Below the pieces are notes generated by a model, which was given only the letters and a program-made list of their open reading frames with translations, was not told the DNA's origin and ran no database searches. From NCBI GenBank assembly GCA_947501635.1, contig CANMWT010000002.1, positions 186,001 through 250,000 of the forward strand: 64,000 nt of DNA, read 5' to 3'. This DNA is from an uncultured Roseobacter sp. Lineage in GTDB: Bacteria; Pseudomonadota; Alphaproteobacteria; Rhodobacterales; Rhodobacteraceae. Position 1 is the stretch's first letter; every line of letters begins with the position of its first letter. Made by a program: the position numbers and the translations under genes. This document shows positions 8,400 to 16,565 of this stretch, in pieces.

Positions 8400-10021
8400 T
8401 ATCTGACATCCCTGAAGTTGACCAATTCATTCATGAATTCACCTGTCTTTTCTAATGCGGTTCCATCAAGATAGGATACCTTGACGGATGTGGCTGACTG
8501 CTGTCCGAGCCCGGCGATGATGATATGGCTGCTGTCGGATGCGAGACCCTCACCCGAAACGTAGGGGCGCGACAGTGTCGTGCCATCGTCCAGCGTGATC
8601 TCGACCACTGCGCCGATTGCGTCCAGTGCATTCCCGAGATCGACCTTCAAATAGTTGTTGCCGGTCTCGCCCTTGCTCAGAAAGACCTTAGATTTGCCTC
8701 CGACATTGACGTGCACGACATCCGGGTGCCCGTCGTTGTTGAAGTCCGCTGTGATTGGAGCAATGGAATAACGGCGGTTTACCACACCTGCGGCCGCGCC
8801 AACCTCGGCAAATTCGCCCGATGCGGTCTGAACAAGAATGCGGCCCGGCAGGCGCAGAAAACCAATTTTATGCATGGGAGACATGATGTAATTTTGCGAT
8901 GCGATAGCGTCTACCCGACCATCTAGGTTGAGGTCTTCAAAGGCCATTCCCCATCCGAACTCATAGTCTGCGAGCTTTGCGTCCTCTGCTCGATCAACGA
9001 AGCCGCCATTACCATCAGCTTCGAACAGGATCCATTTTCGATAAAGCTGCTGATCCTCGCGCAGGTCGCCCTTGACCATGAATGTCGGTGGCGTCGTGCC
9101 GATATTCGAGAACAGGTAATCCGTAAGACCGTCGTTATTGACGTCATCAATTCCAATTCCCATCGGATACGAATAGAGGCTTGAATTCGGATTCTCAGTA
9201 TTTTGGAAACGGCCGTTGCCATCGTTCGTATAAGTACGCACATGGCCCGTGTCGTGAGCGACAATCAGGTCTAGGTCGCCATCGCCTTCAAAGTCACCGA
9301 ACGCTGCCTGAAATGTGTTATGCAGATAGTAAAGACCACGTGCTTCCGTTTCATTACTAAAGCTGTTGTCGCCGTTGTTGATCAAGAGAGCCGACATCCC
9401 TCCATACCCTTCCTTGTTAAAAATATTCAGCCCCTCGACAAGGTCGTAGTTGATGTAGCCGGACGCATACATGTCGAATGCTCCGTCGCCGTTCACATCT
9501 GCAACGGCAATCGACATAGGCGTCGTATCTTCGAGCATGGGCGTATCAAGCAATTGACCGGCAAAAGTGCCGCCATTATTGGTGTAGAGATAAATTCCTT
9601 CTCTGGTGCTGACGATCAGATCAGACCATCCGTCGTTATTTGCATCCAGAACCAACGCGCCAAGCGATGTAGCATCGCCCGGTTTTGTTATGCCCGCCGT
9701 TCCCGGTAGTTCGACAAAGTTGCCGTTTTCAAAACGGTACATCACGTTTTCTTGCTGGTAGCCGCCGCCGATGAACAACTCTTCCAGACCGTCCCCATCG
9801 ATATCGATGATGGCAGAAGCCGTGAAAGGCAAAGACGTTGCATCTGAATGCTTCTGTTCAAATGGTAGTTCAATTTCGTCAAATTGAGGTACTGTAGTTC
9901 CGGCCAAGTCGACCTCGTAAGGAACTTGTCGGTCTGTTAGTGTCTTAGCAGAAAACACGCCGAACATGATCGCCAAGAGGATGATGATCGCGATCGGAAT
10001 ATATTTGGCTCTTCTAAGCAT
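8399..10021 (-). CDS. Exported FG-GAP/VCBS-repeat protein with ASPIC/UnbV domain
   Basis: A 540-residue protein with an N-terminal membrane anchor or uncleaved signal (residues 6-24). At least seven FG-GAP/VCBS repeats follow, each with a calcium-loop pattern such as DIDGDGLEE, DANNDGWSD, DVNGDGAFD, DFEGDGDLD, DVNNDGLTD, DLNLDGRVD and DFNNDGHPD, predicted to form a beta-propeller. The C-terminal 80 residues (NYLKVDLG to the end) fit the ASPIC/UnbV domain seen in CRTAC1-like proteins. I chose the ATG at 10021, which overlaps the end of the upstream gene by eight bases, over an ATG at 10054. It is flanked in the operon by two membrane proteins. A calcium-dependent surface or periplasmic binding role is likely; the ligand is unknown. 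Confidence 0.85.
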   Translation of the reverse strand: MLRRAKYIPIAIIILLAIMFGVFSAKTLTDRQVPYEVDLAGTTVPQFDEIELPFEQKHSDATSLPFTASAIIDIDGDGLEELFIGGGYQQENVMYRFENGNFVELPGTAGITKPGDATSLGALVLDANNDGWSDLIVSTREGIYLYTNNGGTFAGQLLDTPMLEDTTPMSIAVADVNGDGAFDMYASGYINYDLVEGLNIFNKEGYGGMSALLINNGDNSFSNETEARGLYYLHNTFQAAFGDFEGDGDLDLIVAHDTGHVRTYTNDGNGRFQNTENPNSSLYSYPMGIGIDDVNNDGLTDYLFSNIGTTPPTFMVKGDLREDQQLYRKWILFEADGNGGFVDRAEDAKLADYEFGWGMAFEDLNLDGRVDAIASQNYIMSPMHKIGFLRLPGRILVQTASGEFAEVGAAAGVVNRRYSIAPITADFNNDGHPDVVHVNVGGKSKVFLSKGETGNNYLKVDLGNALDAIGAVVEITLDDGTTLSRPYVSGEGLASDSSHIIIAGLGQQSATSVKVSYLDGTALEKTGEFMNELVNFRDVR

Positions 10022-10670
10022 TGCCTGTCGTCCCGTTGTTCTGTTTTGTTGCAACTATCAGTGACACTAGAAACACGATAAAAAATGCGATGTTCAATGC
10101 AATCGGCATCATAAACTTGCCAATTGCCGGGATCGTGAAAAATATAATGAACGAGACAATGATCAGAAAAATCGGATTGAGTATGGCCATCGTGCGCGGA
10201 TAATGTGAACGACCCGTCAGGCATAGCCATACAAAAATCAAGGAGAGCACCAGTACGGCCAGACGCACGACGGTCAGCAGGCTCTCGTAGCGCAACTCGT
10301 AGAGTAGCAGTTGTTCTGGCACGGCGCCGGCTGAGACAATCTCAAAAGCGGTTGCTCTTGATCCGATCCAGACAGCACCAACAACGCACCCATAGGCCAT
10401 CGCAAACCCTGCAATTCGTGCAGCCGTTTCATTCGCGGGACGCAGCATCAGGTAGATGTGATAAGCACCGGCTACGTATAGCGGCGCGCCGAGAACGCCA
10501 AAGAAGTGACCGATTGTGGCGCGTTTCCCCGTCACGCCTTCAAAAAAAGAGAAGGGGTCCGTGTAACGCGCGAGGCTGTCGTAGTGTAGTAGGAATTCGC
10601 CTATACCCACGAGAACTGCAGCTGCAAGACCTAATTGACCAGTGATCATGAGTGTTTTGTTCTGCGTCAT
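10014..10670 (-). CDS. Polytopic membrane protein, uncharacterised
   Basis: A 218-residue protein with about six membrane segments starting at residue 9 and a histidine in the predicted second membrane region (IGHFFGVLG). It resembles uncharacterised bacterial membrane proteins of similar size (possibly DUF6796), but I cannot assign a function. An AGGACC ribosome-binding site precedes the ATG. It is the first gene of the operon with the VCBS/ASPIC protein, with an eight-base overlap. The 500 bases upstream contain the promoters of this operon and, divergently, of the recombinase cassette. Confidence 0.7.
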   Translation of the reverse strand: MTQNKTLMITGQLGLAAAVLVGIGEFLLHYDSLARYTDPFSFFEGVTGKRATIGHFFGVLGAPLYVAGAYHIYLMLRPANETAARIAGFAMAYGCVVGAVWIGSRATAFEIVSAGAVPEQLLLYELRYESLLTVVRLAVLVLSLIFVWLCLTGRSHYPRTMAILNPIFLIIVSFIIFFTIPAIGKFMMPIALNIAFFIVFLVSLIVATKQNNGTTGNA

Positions 10671-11132
10671 ACTTTGGTCCTGTTATAATCGGCGGGATCG
10701 CCAGTTATATAGCGGTCCTTGGCAAAAAAGACGACCACAGCGTCCGCCTCATGTCCATTCAAAATTGCATTGCAAATTCTAAAGTGAGCCTTCAGCGCGG
10801 CGAAATCTAGCGCGATGCCAGTTTGTTGCATTGCGTGACGGTGTTACCGTGTTCGTCAAGCATTTGTATTCGTCAGACGGGCTGAGTGGTCCATTTCCGT
10901 CGAGCTTTGCAAAGTGAGCCTTCCCAGCTAAATTGGTCTACCGATATGTTCAAGAAACGAAGGACAGAATACCGGCGCAGCATTGCGGCTCAGAACGACG
11001 GAGGGCGCTGGGTATGGAGAAATTTCTCGCCACTTTTCAGAGAAACAGAGTTTTTCAACAGAATTCGCCCTTCTGGTAATAAACGACTGGACTTCTGAGC
11101 GCGGCAGAGCGGTACTGTCGACATAATATGCC
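10671..11132. other. Intergenic stretch between divergent operons
   Basis: About 460 bases with no convincing gene. A 13-base direct repeat (AAAGTGAGCCTTC) lies at 10781-10793 and 10911-10923. Near the minus-strand gene, TATAAT-like boxes occur around 10684-10710. An ORF of 70 codons at 10886-11098 has no ribosome-binding site and unusual composition. The stretch may contain remnants of past insertions and one end of the recombinase cassette. Confidence 0.45.
10781..10923. repeat. 13-bp direct repeat pair, 130 bp apart
   Basis: AAAGTGAGCCTTC occurs at 10781-10793 and exactly again at 10911-10923. Both copies lie in the gene-free stretch next to the serine recombinase cassette. The pair could be a footprint of an earlier insertion or duplication. 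Confidence 0.5.
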
Positions 11133-11197
11133 GCCCGGGAAGTGCCGGGCTCCACTCAGTATAGGGCGAGGGATTGGCCTTCGCCAGCCGAGTGGAG
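11133..11197 (+). promoter_or_regulatory. Structured leader that pairs the ribosome-binding site of the DUF3489 gene
   Basis: Two adjacent hairpins can form. The first is GCCCGG/CCGGGC at 11133-11138 and 11145-11150 with a 6-base loop. The second is compound: an outer stem CTCCACTC (11150-11157) with GAGTGGAG (11190-11197), and an inner stem GGCGAGGG (11165-11172) with CCTTCGCC (11178-11185) around a 5-base loop. The outer 3' arm contains the GGAG ribosome-binding site of the ATG at 11204. Base 11150 belongs to both hairpins, so they compete slightly. Control of translation of the three-gene cassette is inferred. Confidence 0.55.
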
Positions 11198-11203
11198 AAC
11201 CCA

Positions 11204-11467
11204 ATGACTACAACCCGCAGTTCAAACAAAACGACCGGAATATCAAGTCGCGTCAGCGTCAAACCCACGCGCCAGGCGCAGCTTCGAAAGCTGCTGGCCC
11301 GCAAGTCCGGCGCATCAATTGCGCAGATCCAGAAGGCCTTCAACTGGCAGCCCCACACGGCGCGGGCTGCGATATCGGCACAGCGCAAATCCGGATCTGT
11401 GATCGTCCGCAGCGATACCGACAAAGGGTCGGTGTACCGGATCGTCGAAGAAGGCGGCACGCCATGA
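11204..11467 (+). CDS. DUF3489-family small DNA-binding-like protein
   Basis: An 87-residue basic protein. The first 28 residues are disordered (Ser/Thr/Lys-rich). The rest looks like a winged-helix unit: RQAQLRKLLAR, then SIAQIQKAFNW, QPHTARAAISA and a final wing SVYRIVEE. This matches DUF3489, which is regularly found before DUF2924 and a serine recombinase. It may bind DNA and direct or regulate the recombinase, as recombination directionality factors do; that is inference. I chose the ATG at 11204 over one at 11174 because GGAG stands seven bases upstream. Its stop overlaps the next start (ATGA). Confidence 0.8.
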   Translation: MTTTRSSNKTTGISSRVSVKPTRQAQLRKLLARKSGASIAQIQKAFNWQPHTARAAISAQRKSGSVIVRSDTDKGSVYRIVEEGGTP

Positions 11468-11877
11468 ATACCGGTAAGTCAGGTGAGCTGGCTTACCAGA
11501 TTGCCGAAATCGATGCGTTTGATCGAACTGAATGCCTTGACTGCTGGAAAGAGATGTTTGGGCGTCCGCCGCCTAAATACCTCTCGCCGCAGTTTATGAA
11601 ACGGGTTTTGATCTGGGAGACACAAAACCGGGCGCTGGGCGGTGTGTCCGTCAAAACCACCCGGCGCCTGAAACAGATCGCGGCTGGCAAGACAGTAGCC
11701 ATGATCGCAAAACCGGGATCACATCTTGTCCGGGAATGGAACGGGCGAACGTATCAGGTCGAAGTCACAGGCAGTGGGTTTGTTATGGACGGAAAAACCT
11801 GGCGCTCGCTTTCCGCAATCGCGAAACACATCACCGGCGCACATTGGTCTGGCCCCCGGTTCTTCGGGGTACAGTAA
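11464..11877 (+). CDS. DUF2924-family protein
   Basis: A 137-residue basic protein matching DUF2924. The N-terminal part (ELAYQIAEIDAFDR, CWKEMFGRPPPKYLSP) is helical. The C-terminal part (LVREWNGRTYQVEV, GFVMDGKTWRSLSAIAKHITG) is the conserved core with a Trp-rich DNA-binding-like fold. It overlaps DUF3489 by four bases upstream and shares one base of its stop with the recombinase start (TAATG) downstream, so the three are translated as a unit. The family has no firm function; its constant link to serine recombinases suggests an accessory role in recombination. Confidence 0.85.
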   Translation: MNTGKSGELAYQIAEIDAFDRTECLDCWKEMFGRPPPKYLSPQFMKRVLIWETQNRALGGVSVKTTRRLKQIAAGKTVAMIAKPGSHLVREWNGRTYQVEVTGSGFVMDGKTWRSLSAIAKHITGAHWSGPRFFGVQ

Positions 11878-13505
11878 TGCGTCGGATCCGCTGCGCCATC
11901 TACACCCGCAAGAGCTCGGAGGAGGGGCTGGAACAGGACTTCAACTCGCTGGATGCCCAGCGGGAGGCCTGCGAAGCTTATATCGCCAGCCAGAAACATG
12001 AGGGCTGGGAATTGCTGCCGGACCGTTATGACGATGGCGGGATCTCGGGCGGTCATCTCGATCGTCCGTCTTTGCATCGCCTGATGCAGGCGGTGGACGA
12101 CAAACGCGTGGATCAGATCGTCGTCTACAAGATCGACCGGCTGACCCGCTCTCTGGCCGACTTCGCCAAGCTGGTGGAGCGGCTGGATCAGGTGGAGGCA
12201 TCCTTCGTCTCGGTCACCCAGTCGTTCAATACGGCCACCAGCATGGGGCGCCTGACCCTCAATGTCCTTCTGAGCTTCGCTCAATTCGAGCGGGAGGTCA
12301 CGGCCGAACGCATCCGGGACAAGATCGCGGCCTCCAAGCGCAAGGGGCTTTGGATGGGCGGGAATGTCCCGCTTGGCTACGAGGCGGATGGCCGGACGCT
12401 GAAGATCAACGTGGACGAGGCAAAAACCATCACGGCTCTTTATGAACTGTACTTGGAGCACGGGCTCATCCGTATCGTGAAAGATCGCGCAGAAGATCTT
12501 GGCCTCAGGTCACGCCGGCGGGGGCGCGGGGCAGGGCGCGTCTCCGGTGGCACCCCTTTTGATCGCGGACACATCCATCACCTCCTGAGCAATCCGATTT
12601 ATGCGGGGCGCATCCGGCACAAAGGACAGGTTTACGAGGGACAGCATCCCGCGATCATTGACCCCGCCATCTGGGATCGGGTTCAGCAGATGCTGATAGA
12701 CGGGGCGCAAAAGGCCCGCGGAACAAAACGCAAGGCCACACGATCGCCGCTGGCGGGAAAGCTCCATGATGAAACCGGCGACCGCTTGACGCCCAGCCAT
12801 AGCCGGAAGAATGGCAAGCGTCTGCGCTACTATATCTCGCACAGGCTGGTGAAGGACCGGAGCCGGAAGCATCCGGACGCCTGGCGTTTGTCAGCAGACC
12901 AGCTGGAGGGGCTGATCGCGGATCTCGTCAGACAGCATCTGCAGCGCCCTGATAGTGTGACGCGTTTTAACCAAGATCTGGCCGCGTCAGACGTCGCCGC
13001 CAAATCAGCTGAACTGCACGCCATCCGGCAGACCACGCAATGTCTGCATCTGATCGAACGCGCTGACCTGAGCCCGGGAGAGGTGTCCGTTCGGTTGTGT
13101 CAGACCGAACTTGCCTCGGTTCTTAAATGTGATGCAGACCGGATTAACACAGAAGAGCTGATCCTCATGTCGCCATTCCGGATGCGCAGGCGCGGCGTTG
13201 AGCTGAAACTGCATCTTGGGGACGCGCCACCGGACGTCGATCTGACGTTGGTTCAGAACATCGTCAAAGCGCAGAGGTGGATGGCGATGATTGTTGCCGG
13301 AAAGACATTCACTGAGATCGCACAGGCCGAGGGCACATCAAAGCGCCGGGTGCAGGATATTGTTGATCTTGCGATGCTCGCACCGGACATCCTGGATGCG
13401 ATTGCAGCCGGTGAGCAGTCGGAGGGTGTGACGTCTGACCGTCTCATTAAGTCGGGTGTCCCGGCCGTCTGGTCAGAACAGCGTGAGCAACTTGCGAAGC
13501 CGTAA
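11877..13505 (+). CDS. Large serine recombinase
   Basis: A 542-residue site-specific recombinase. The resolvase domain covers residues 1-150, with the catalytic serine at about S13 (YTRKSSEEG), KIDRLTRS near 85-92, and LNVLLSFAQFER near 125. The Recombinase domain (about 165-280) includes HIHHLLSNPIYAGRIRHKG. The next segment, where most family members have a CxxC zinc ribbon, reads LAGKLHDETGDRLTPSHS and has no cysteines. A C-terminal helix-turn-helix-like part (FTEIAQAEGTSKRRVQDIV) follows. It would catalyse integration or excision of the element carrying it. The ATG at 11877 overlaps the DUF2924 stop. About 180 bases downstream lies the 3' end of a tRNA-Gln gene. Confidence 0.92.
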   Translation: MRRIRCAIYTRKSSEEGLEQDFNSLDAQREACEAYIASQKHEGWELLPDRYDDGGISGGHLDRPSLHRLMQAVDDKRVDQIVVYKIDRLTRSLADFAKLVERLDQVEASFVSVTQSFNTATSMGRLTLNVLLSFAQFEREVTAERIRDKIAASKRKGLWMGGNVPLGYEADGRTLKINVDEAKTITALYELYLEHGLIRIVKDRAEDLGLRSRRRGRGAGRVSGGTPFDRGHIHHLLSNPIYAGRIRHKGQVYEGQHPAIIDPAIWDRVQQMLIDGAQKARGTKRKATRSPLAGKLHDETGDRLTPSHSRKNGKRLRYYISHRLVKDRSRKHPDAWRLSADQLEGLIADLVRQHLQRPDSVTRFNQDLAASDVAAKSAELHAIRQTTQCLHLIERADLSPGEVSVRLCQTELASVLKCDADRINTEELILMSPFRMRRRGVELKLHLGDAPPDVDLTLVQNIVKAQRWMAMIVAGKTFTEIAQAEGTSKRRVQDIVDLAMLAPDILDAIAAGEQSEGVTSDRLIKSGVPAVWSEQREQLAKP

Positions 13506-13687
13506 GCTAACACCTTACTAAATTCCCCAAACTCGTACCGTGGGAATCGCCACCTGAGACTACGGCCTGAAACTGGCCCGATCTGCGTTCACCCGCGGGT
13601 CTCTGTCGGAAACTGCCTGTGCCAAGCAGCGGAAAACTGGTCACAATACCGGTGCAATCTCTCGCTAGCTGAAATGTCAGGAGTGTT

Positions 13688-13762
13688 TGGCTGGGATGGT
13701 AGGATTCGAACCTACGGTACACTGTACCAAAAACAGTTGCCTTACCACTTGGCTACATCCCA
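13688..13762 (-). tRNA. tRNA-Gln (anticodon UUG)
   Basis: A 75-base tRNA on the minus strand with encoded CCA. The acceptor stem is TGGGATG/CATCCCA. The anticodon stem ACTGT/ACAGT holds the loop TTTTGGT, giving anticodon TTG. The T arm contains GGTTCGAATCC. Its 3' end faces the serine recombinase gene. I searched by eye for a second copy of its 3' part on the left side and found none within the window. Confidence 0.95.
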
Positions 13763-13866
13763 ACGTGACGCGGTAAATAGAACTATGCGTCCAAACGTTC
13801 AAGACCCGATTTCGACAAAAATACTTAAACTCCGCAGGTGATCCATGGGTCTGCAGGCCGTGTGTT

Positions 13867-14859
13867 TCAACGCTGCGTCGCCACAAGGATCGCCCCTTCG
13901 CGCGCGCCGCGTTCAACCGCCTCATGCGCCTTTATCGTCTCGGCCAGGGGAAAAACCTCAGCGACCGGGCACGACAGCGCGTTTTCCTGCAGGGCCTTGT
14001 GCAAAAGGGTGATGGCGCGTTCACGTTCCGCAGCCGTCAGCAGGTAGATAAGCGCGATATCGATCGTCACTGCTGCAAAGAGCAGCGGACCGAAAGGGAT
14101 TTGCGGTGTCATGTTCTTGGCGGAACCATAAACCGAAATCGTCCCGCGGTCGGCAATGACCTGCGCGTTGACCTCGATGTTTTCGCCAAATTCCACATCG
14201 ATGATTCGATCAAACCTGCCGCCACCGTTGGCCGCCAGCAGGTCTTGCGCCAGCGTGGTCGAGCGGTAGTCGCACACGGCATCCGCCCCCGCCGCACGGC
14301 ACCGCGCGAAAGCATCCGGGCGCGCCGTGGCGGTCACACGCGCGCCACCCCATTTGGCAAGTTGCACCGCCAGATGTCCCACGTTGCCATTGCCGCCATG
14401 GATCAGCAGCGACTTGCCCTGTATCGGCCCACCGCCAAACACAACATGCGCGGCAGTCAGTCCCGGAATGCCCAGGCTTGCGCCGGTCTCAAACGAAACC
14501 CCGTCGGGTAGCGGAACGGCCTGCGCCGCCGCCAGAGCAATCGACTGCGCACAGGTGCCCATGGCCCGACCAAACTGGCCATTCCAGATCCAGACGCGTT
14601 GACCGATGCGCGCTGCGTCAATCCCTTCGCCTACGGCGGTGATCGTCCCGGCGCCATCACTGTGCGGACAGATCGCGGGATAGGGCAGTTCCGTCTCGCC
14701 GGGGCGGGCACCCGCACGCCGTTTGACATCCGTCGGGTTCACGCCAGAGCACTCCAGCGCCACAAGAACTTCTCCGGCCGCAGGCTGCGGATCGGCCACA
14801 TCAACAAGTTTCAGAACATCTTTGGCAGCGCCATAAGCGGTGTAGGTGATGGCGCGCAT
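13867..14859 (-). CDS. NADPH:quinone oxidoreductase, zinc-free MDR family
   Basis: A 330-residue medium-chain oxidoreductase that would reduce quinones or enones with NADPH. The N-terminal GroES-like fold has SGVNPTDVKRRAG and CPHSDGAGTI (about residues 39-74); the Rossmann fold has IHGGNGNVGHLAVQLAKWGG (about 145-164). The catalytic-zinc cysteine pattern of alcohol dehydrogenases is absent, as in quinone reductases. I chose the ATG at 14859, preceded by GGGGAG, over the ATG at 14892. This is the first gene of core-like composition right of the tRNA. The gene upstream (SH3 protein) is in the same direction, 45 bases away. Confidence 0.85.
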   Translation of the reverse strand: MRAITYTAYGAAKDVLKLVDVADPQPAAGEVLVALECSGVNPTDVKRRAGARPGETELPYPAICPHSDGAGTITAVGEGIDAARIGQRVWIWNGQFGRAMGTCAQSIALAAAQAVPLPDGVSFETGASLGIPGLTAAHVVFGGGPIQGKSLLIHGGNGNVGHLAVQLAKWGGARVTATARPDAFARCRAAGADAVCDYRSTTLAQDLLAANGGGRFDRIIDVEFGENIEVNAQVIADRGTISVYGSAKNMTPQIPFGPLLFAAVTIDIALIYLLTAAERERAITLLHKALQENALSCPVAEVFPLAETIKAHEAVERGAREGAILVATQR

Positions 14860-14904
14860 GATTTCTCCCCTGCTGGTCCGGCCACCAGTCAAATCAGAGA
14901 TCAG

Positions 14905-15423
14905 TCAGTCGCGCAACTCGCCCTCAGTCACTCCCCATAAGTACGCCTTGGGGGCCCAGCCGCGATATCCGCCCGACCTCAGCTGACACCACTCGGGGCC
15001 ACATTTGCCCAGCCGCGCGATCACACCTGCCTCAAGGGCCGCATTGACCGGCGCATCCGGATCGGGCCGGCTGTAGATATTGAGCAACTCATGTTCCACG
15101 ATCACGGTACGCACGCCCGAGATCAGCGAATAGTGAATCCAGCCGCCCTGACCGTCCCGGTCCTCCACGCGCCGCCAGTGCCCGTGCTCGGCCGTGATCC
15201 GAAGCGGCATGTCCCGGCGGGTAAAGACCCAGTCGATGCGATGGGTCAGCGACGGCCCGCGGCGCACGTTGCCTTCGGATGCCTTCATCGACACGTAGCG
15301 CGGCAACGGCAGATTGGTGACCGGCCCGCGCTGCGCCTCTGCAGTCGGGTTGGCCTGTACCGGCCCACAAATCAGCGCGCAGGCCAGCAGCCCGCTTGCC
15401 CAAAATCGGTAGAATAGCCTCAT
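14905..15423 (-). CDS. Exported SH3-domain protein
   Basis: A 172-residue protein with a signal peptide (residues 1-24, ending GPVQA). Two bacterial SH3-like modules follow. The first has YVSMKASEGNVRRGPSLTH and ITAEHGHWRRVED, ending GGWIHYSLISG. The second has LLNIYSRPDPDAPV and CGPEWCQLRSGGYRGWA. Such modules usually bind cell-wall peptides, so the protein probably acts in the periplasm. I prefer the start at 15423 (MRLFYRF) because the signal peptide then has normal length; an in-frame ATG lies at 15444. It is divergent from the hydroxyacid dehydrogenase gene. Confidence 0.8.
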   Translation of the reverse strand: MRLFYRFWASGLLACALICGPVQANPTAEAQRGPVTNLPLPRYVSMKASEGNVRRGPSLTHRIDWVFTRRDMPLRITAEHGHWRRVEDRDGQGGWIHYSLISGVRTVIVEHELLNIYSRPDPDAPVNAALEAGVIARLGKCGPEWCQLRSGGYRGWAPKAYLWGVTEGELRD

Positions 15424-15539
15424 TGCTTTGCCTGTTTGACGCATTTTGCTCTTTTGCCCGCGCGAGGTTCTTGTGCCTCGTCGTTAGTTCGGCCACCATG
15501 ACAAAAAAACTGAACAGCGCCAAGCCGGGAGTCCCAAAA

Positions 15540-16526
15540 ATGTCAAAGCCGAAGCTAAGTGTTGTTGTCACGCGACGGTTGCCCGAAGAAGTCGAAACGC
15601 GGATGTGCGAACTTTTCGATGTGACGCTGCGCGAAGACGACGCCCCGATGAGCCGCAGCGCTCTGGCGGAAGCGATGAAAAGCGCTGATGTGCTGGTGCC
15701 GACCGTCAGTGACGACATCGATTCCGCGCTGATTGCGCAGGCCGGCGAAAGGTTGAAGCTCATCGCCAACTATGGCGCGGGCGTGGACCACATCGACGTG
15801 GCAACAGCGCGCCAGCGCGGCATTCTTGTGTCCAACACCCCCGGAGTGCTGACTGATGACACCGCCGATATGACCATGGGGCTGCTGTTGGCGGTGATGC
15901 GCCGCATCCCCGAGGGTCTGTCGGTCATGCAAAGCGCCACATGGGACGGCTGGGCGCCCACTGCGTTTCTGGGCGGCCGCATCGGCGGACGCCGGCTTGG
16001 CATTCTCGGCATGGGCCGGATCGGGCAGGCAGTGGCCCGCCGCGCCTCGGCTTTCGGGATGCAGGTGCACTACCACAACCGGCGTCGGCTGCGCCCCGAA
16101 ATCGAAGATGATCTGGACGCCACTTATTGGGAAAGCCTCGACCAGATGGTGGCGCGTATGGATGTCATCTCAGTCAATTGCCCGGCAACCCCGTCGACCT
16201 TCCACCTCATGAACGCCCGGCGGCTGAAACTGCTGAAGCCCGAGGCCATCATCGTCAATACCTCGCGCGGCGAGGTTATTGACGAAAATGCGCTGACACG
16301 GATGCTGCGTGCCGGTGACATCGCGGGCGCCGGGCTGGACGTCTACGAGCGTGGCACCGAGATCAACCCCCGTCTGCGCGAACTCAACAATGTGGTTCTG
16401 TTGCCGCATATGGGATCGGCGACACGTGAAGGGCGGATCGAGATGGGCGAGAAAGTTATCATTAATATCAAGACCTTCGACGACGGCCACCGACCGCCGG
16501 ATCAGGTCGTACCTGCCATGCTGTAA
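15540..16526 (+). CDS. D-2-hydroxyacid dehydrogenase (glyoxylate/hydroxypyruvate reductase type)
   Basis: A 328-residue NAD(P)-dependent enzyme that reduces 2-oxo acids such as glyoxylate or hydroxypyruvate. The cofactor motif LGILGMGRIGQAVA is near residues 153-166. The catalytic Arg is in NTSRGEVIDE, Glu in GLDVYERGTEINP and His in LLPHMGSAT. I chose the ATG at 15540 (GGGAG upstream) over 15498, which has no ribosome-binding site. A gamma-glutamyltransferase and a 2-hydroxyacid-oxidising flavoprotein follow, so this may be a small 2-hydroxyacid group. Confidence 0.88.
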   Translation: MSKPKLSVVVTRRLPEEVETRMCELFDVTLREDDAPMSRSALAEAMKSADVLVPTVSDDIDSALIAQAGERLKLIANYGAGVDHIDVATARQRGILVSNTPGVLTDDTADMTMGLLLAVMRRIPEGLSVMQSATWDGWAPTAFLGGRIGGRRLGILGMGRIGQAVARRASAFGMQVHYHNRRRLRPEIEDDLDATYWESLDQMVARMDVISVNCPATPSTFHLMNARRLKLLKPEAIIVNTSRGEVIDENALTRMLRAGDIAGAGLDVYERGTEINPRLRELNNVVLLPHMGSATREGRIEMGEKVIINIKTFDDGHRPPDQVVPAML

Positions 16527-16565
16527 AGGCTGCAGTCCGCGAAAATCGAAATGGGGGGAAGTGGC

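Noticed and set aside
10886-11098. 70-codon plus-strand frame upstream of the recombinase cassette
   Set aside because: No binding site, no conserved-looking composition; overlapping minus-strand frames are equally open.
10671-13687. Attachment sites of the recombinase cassette
   Set aside because: I looked for matching core sequences on both sides and for a copy of the tRNA-Gln 3' end on the left; nothing longer than about eight bases was convincing, so no att sites are called.
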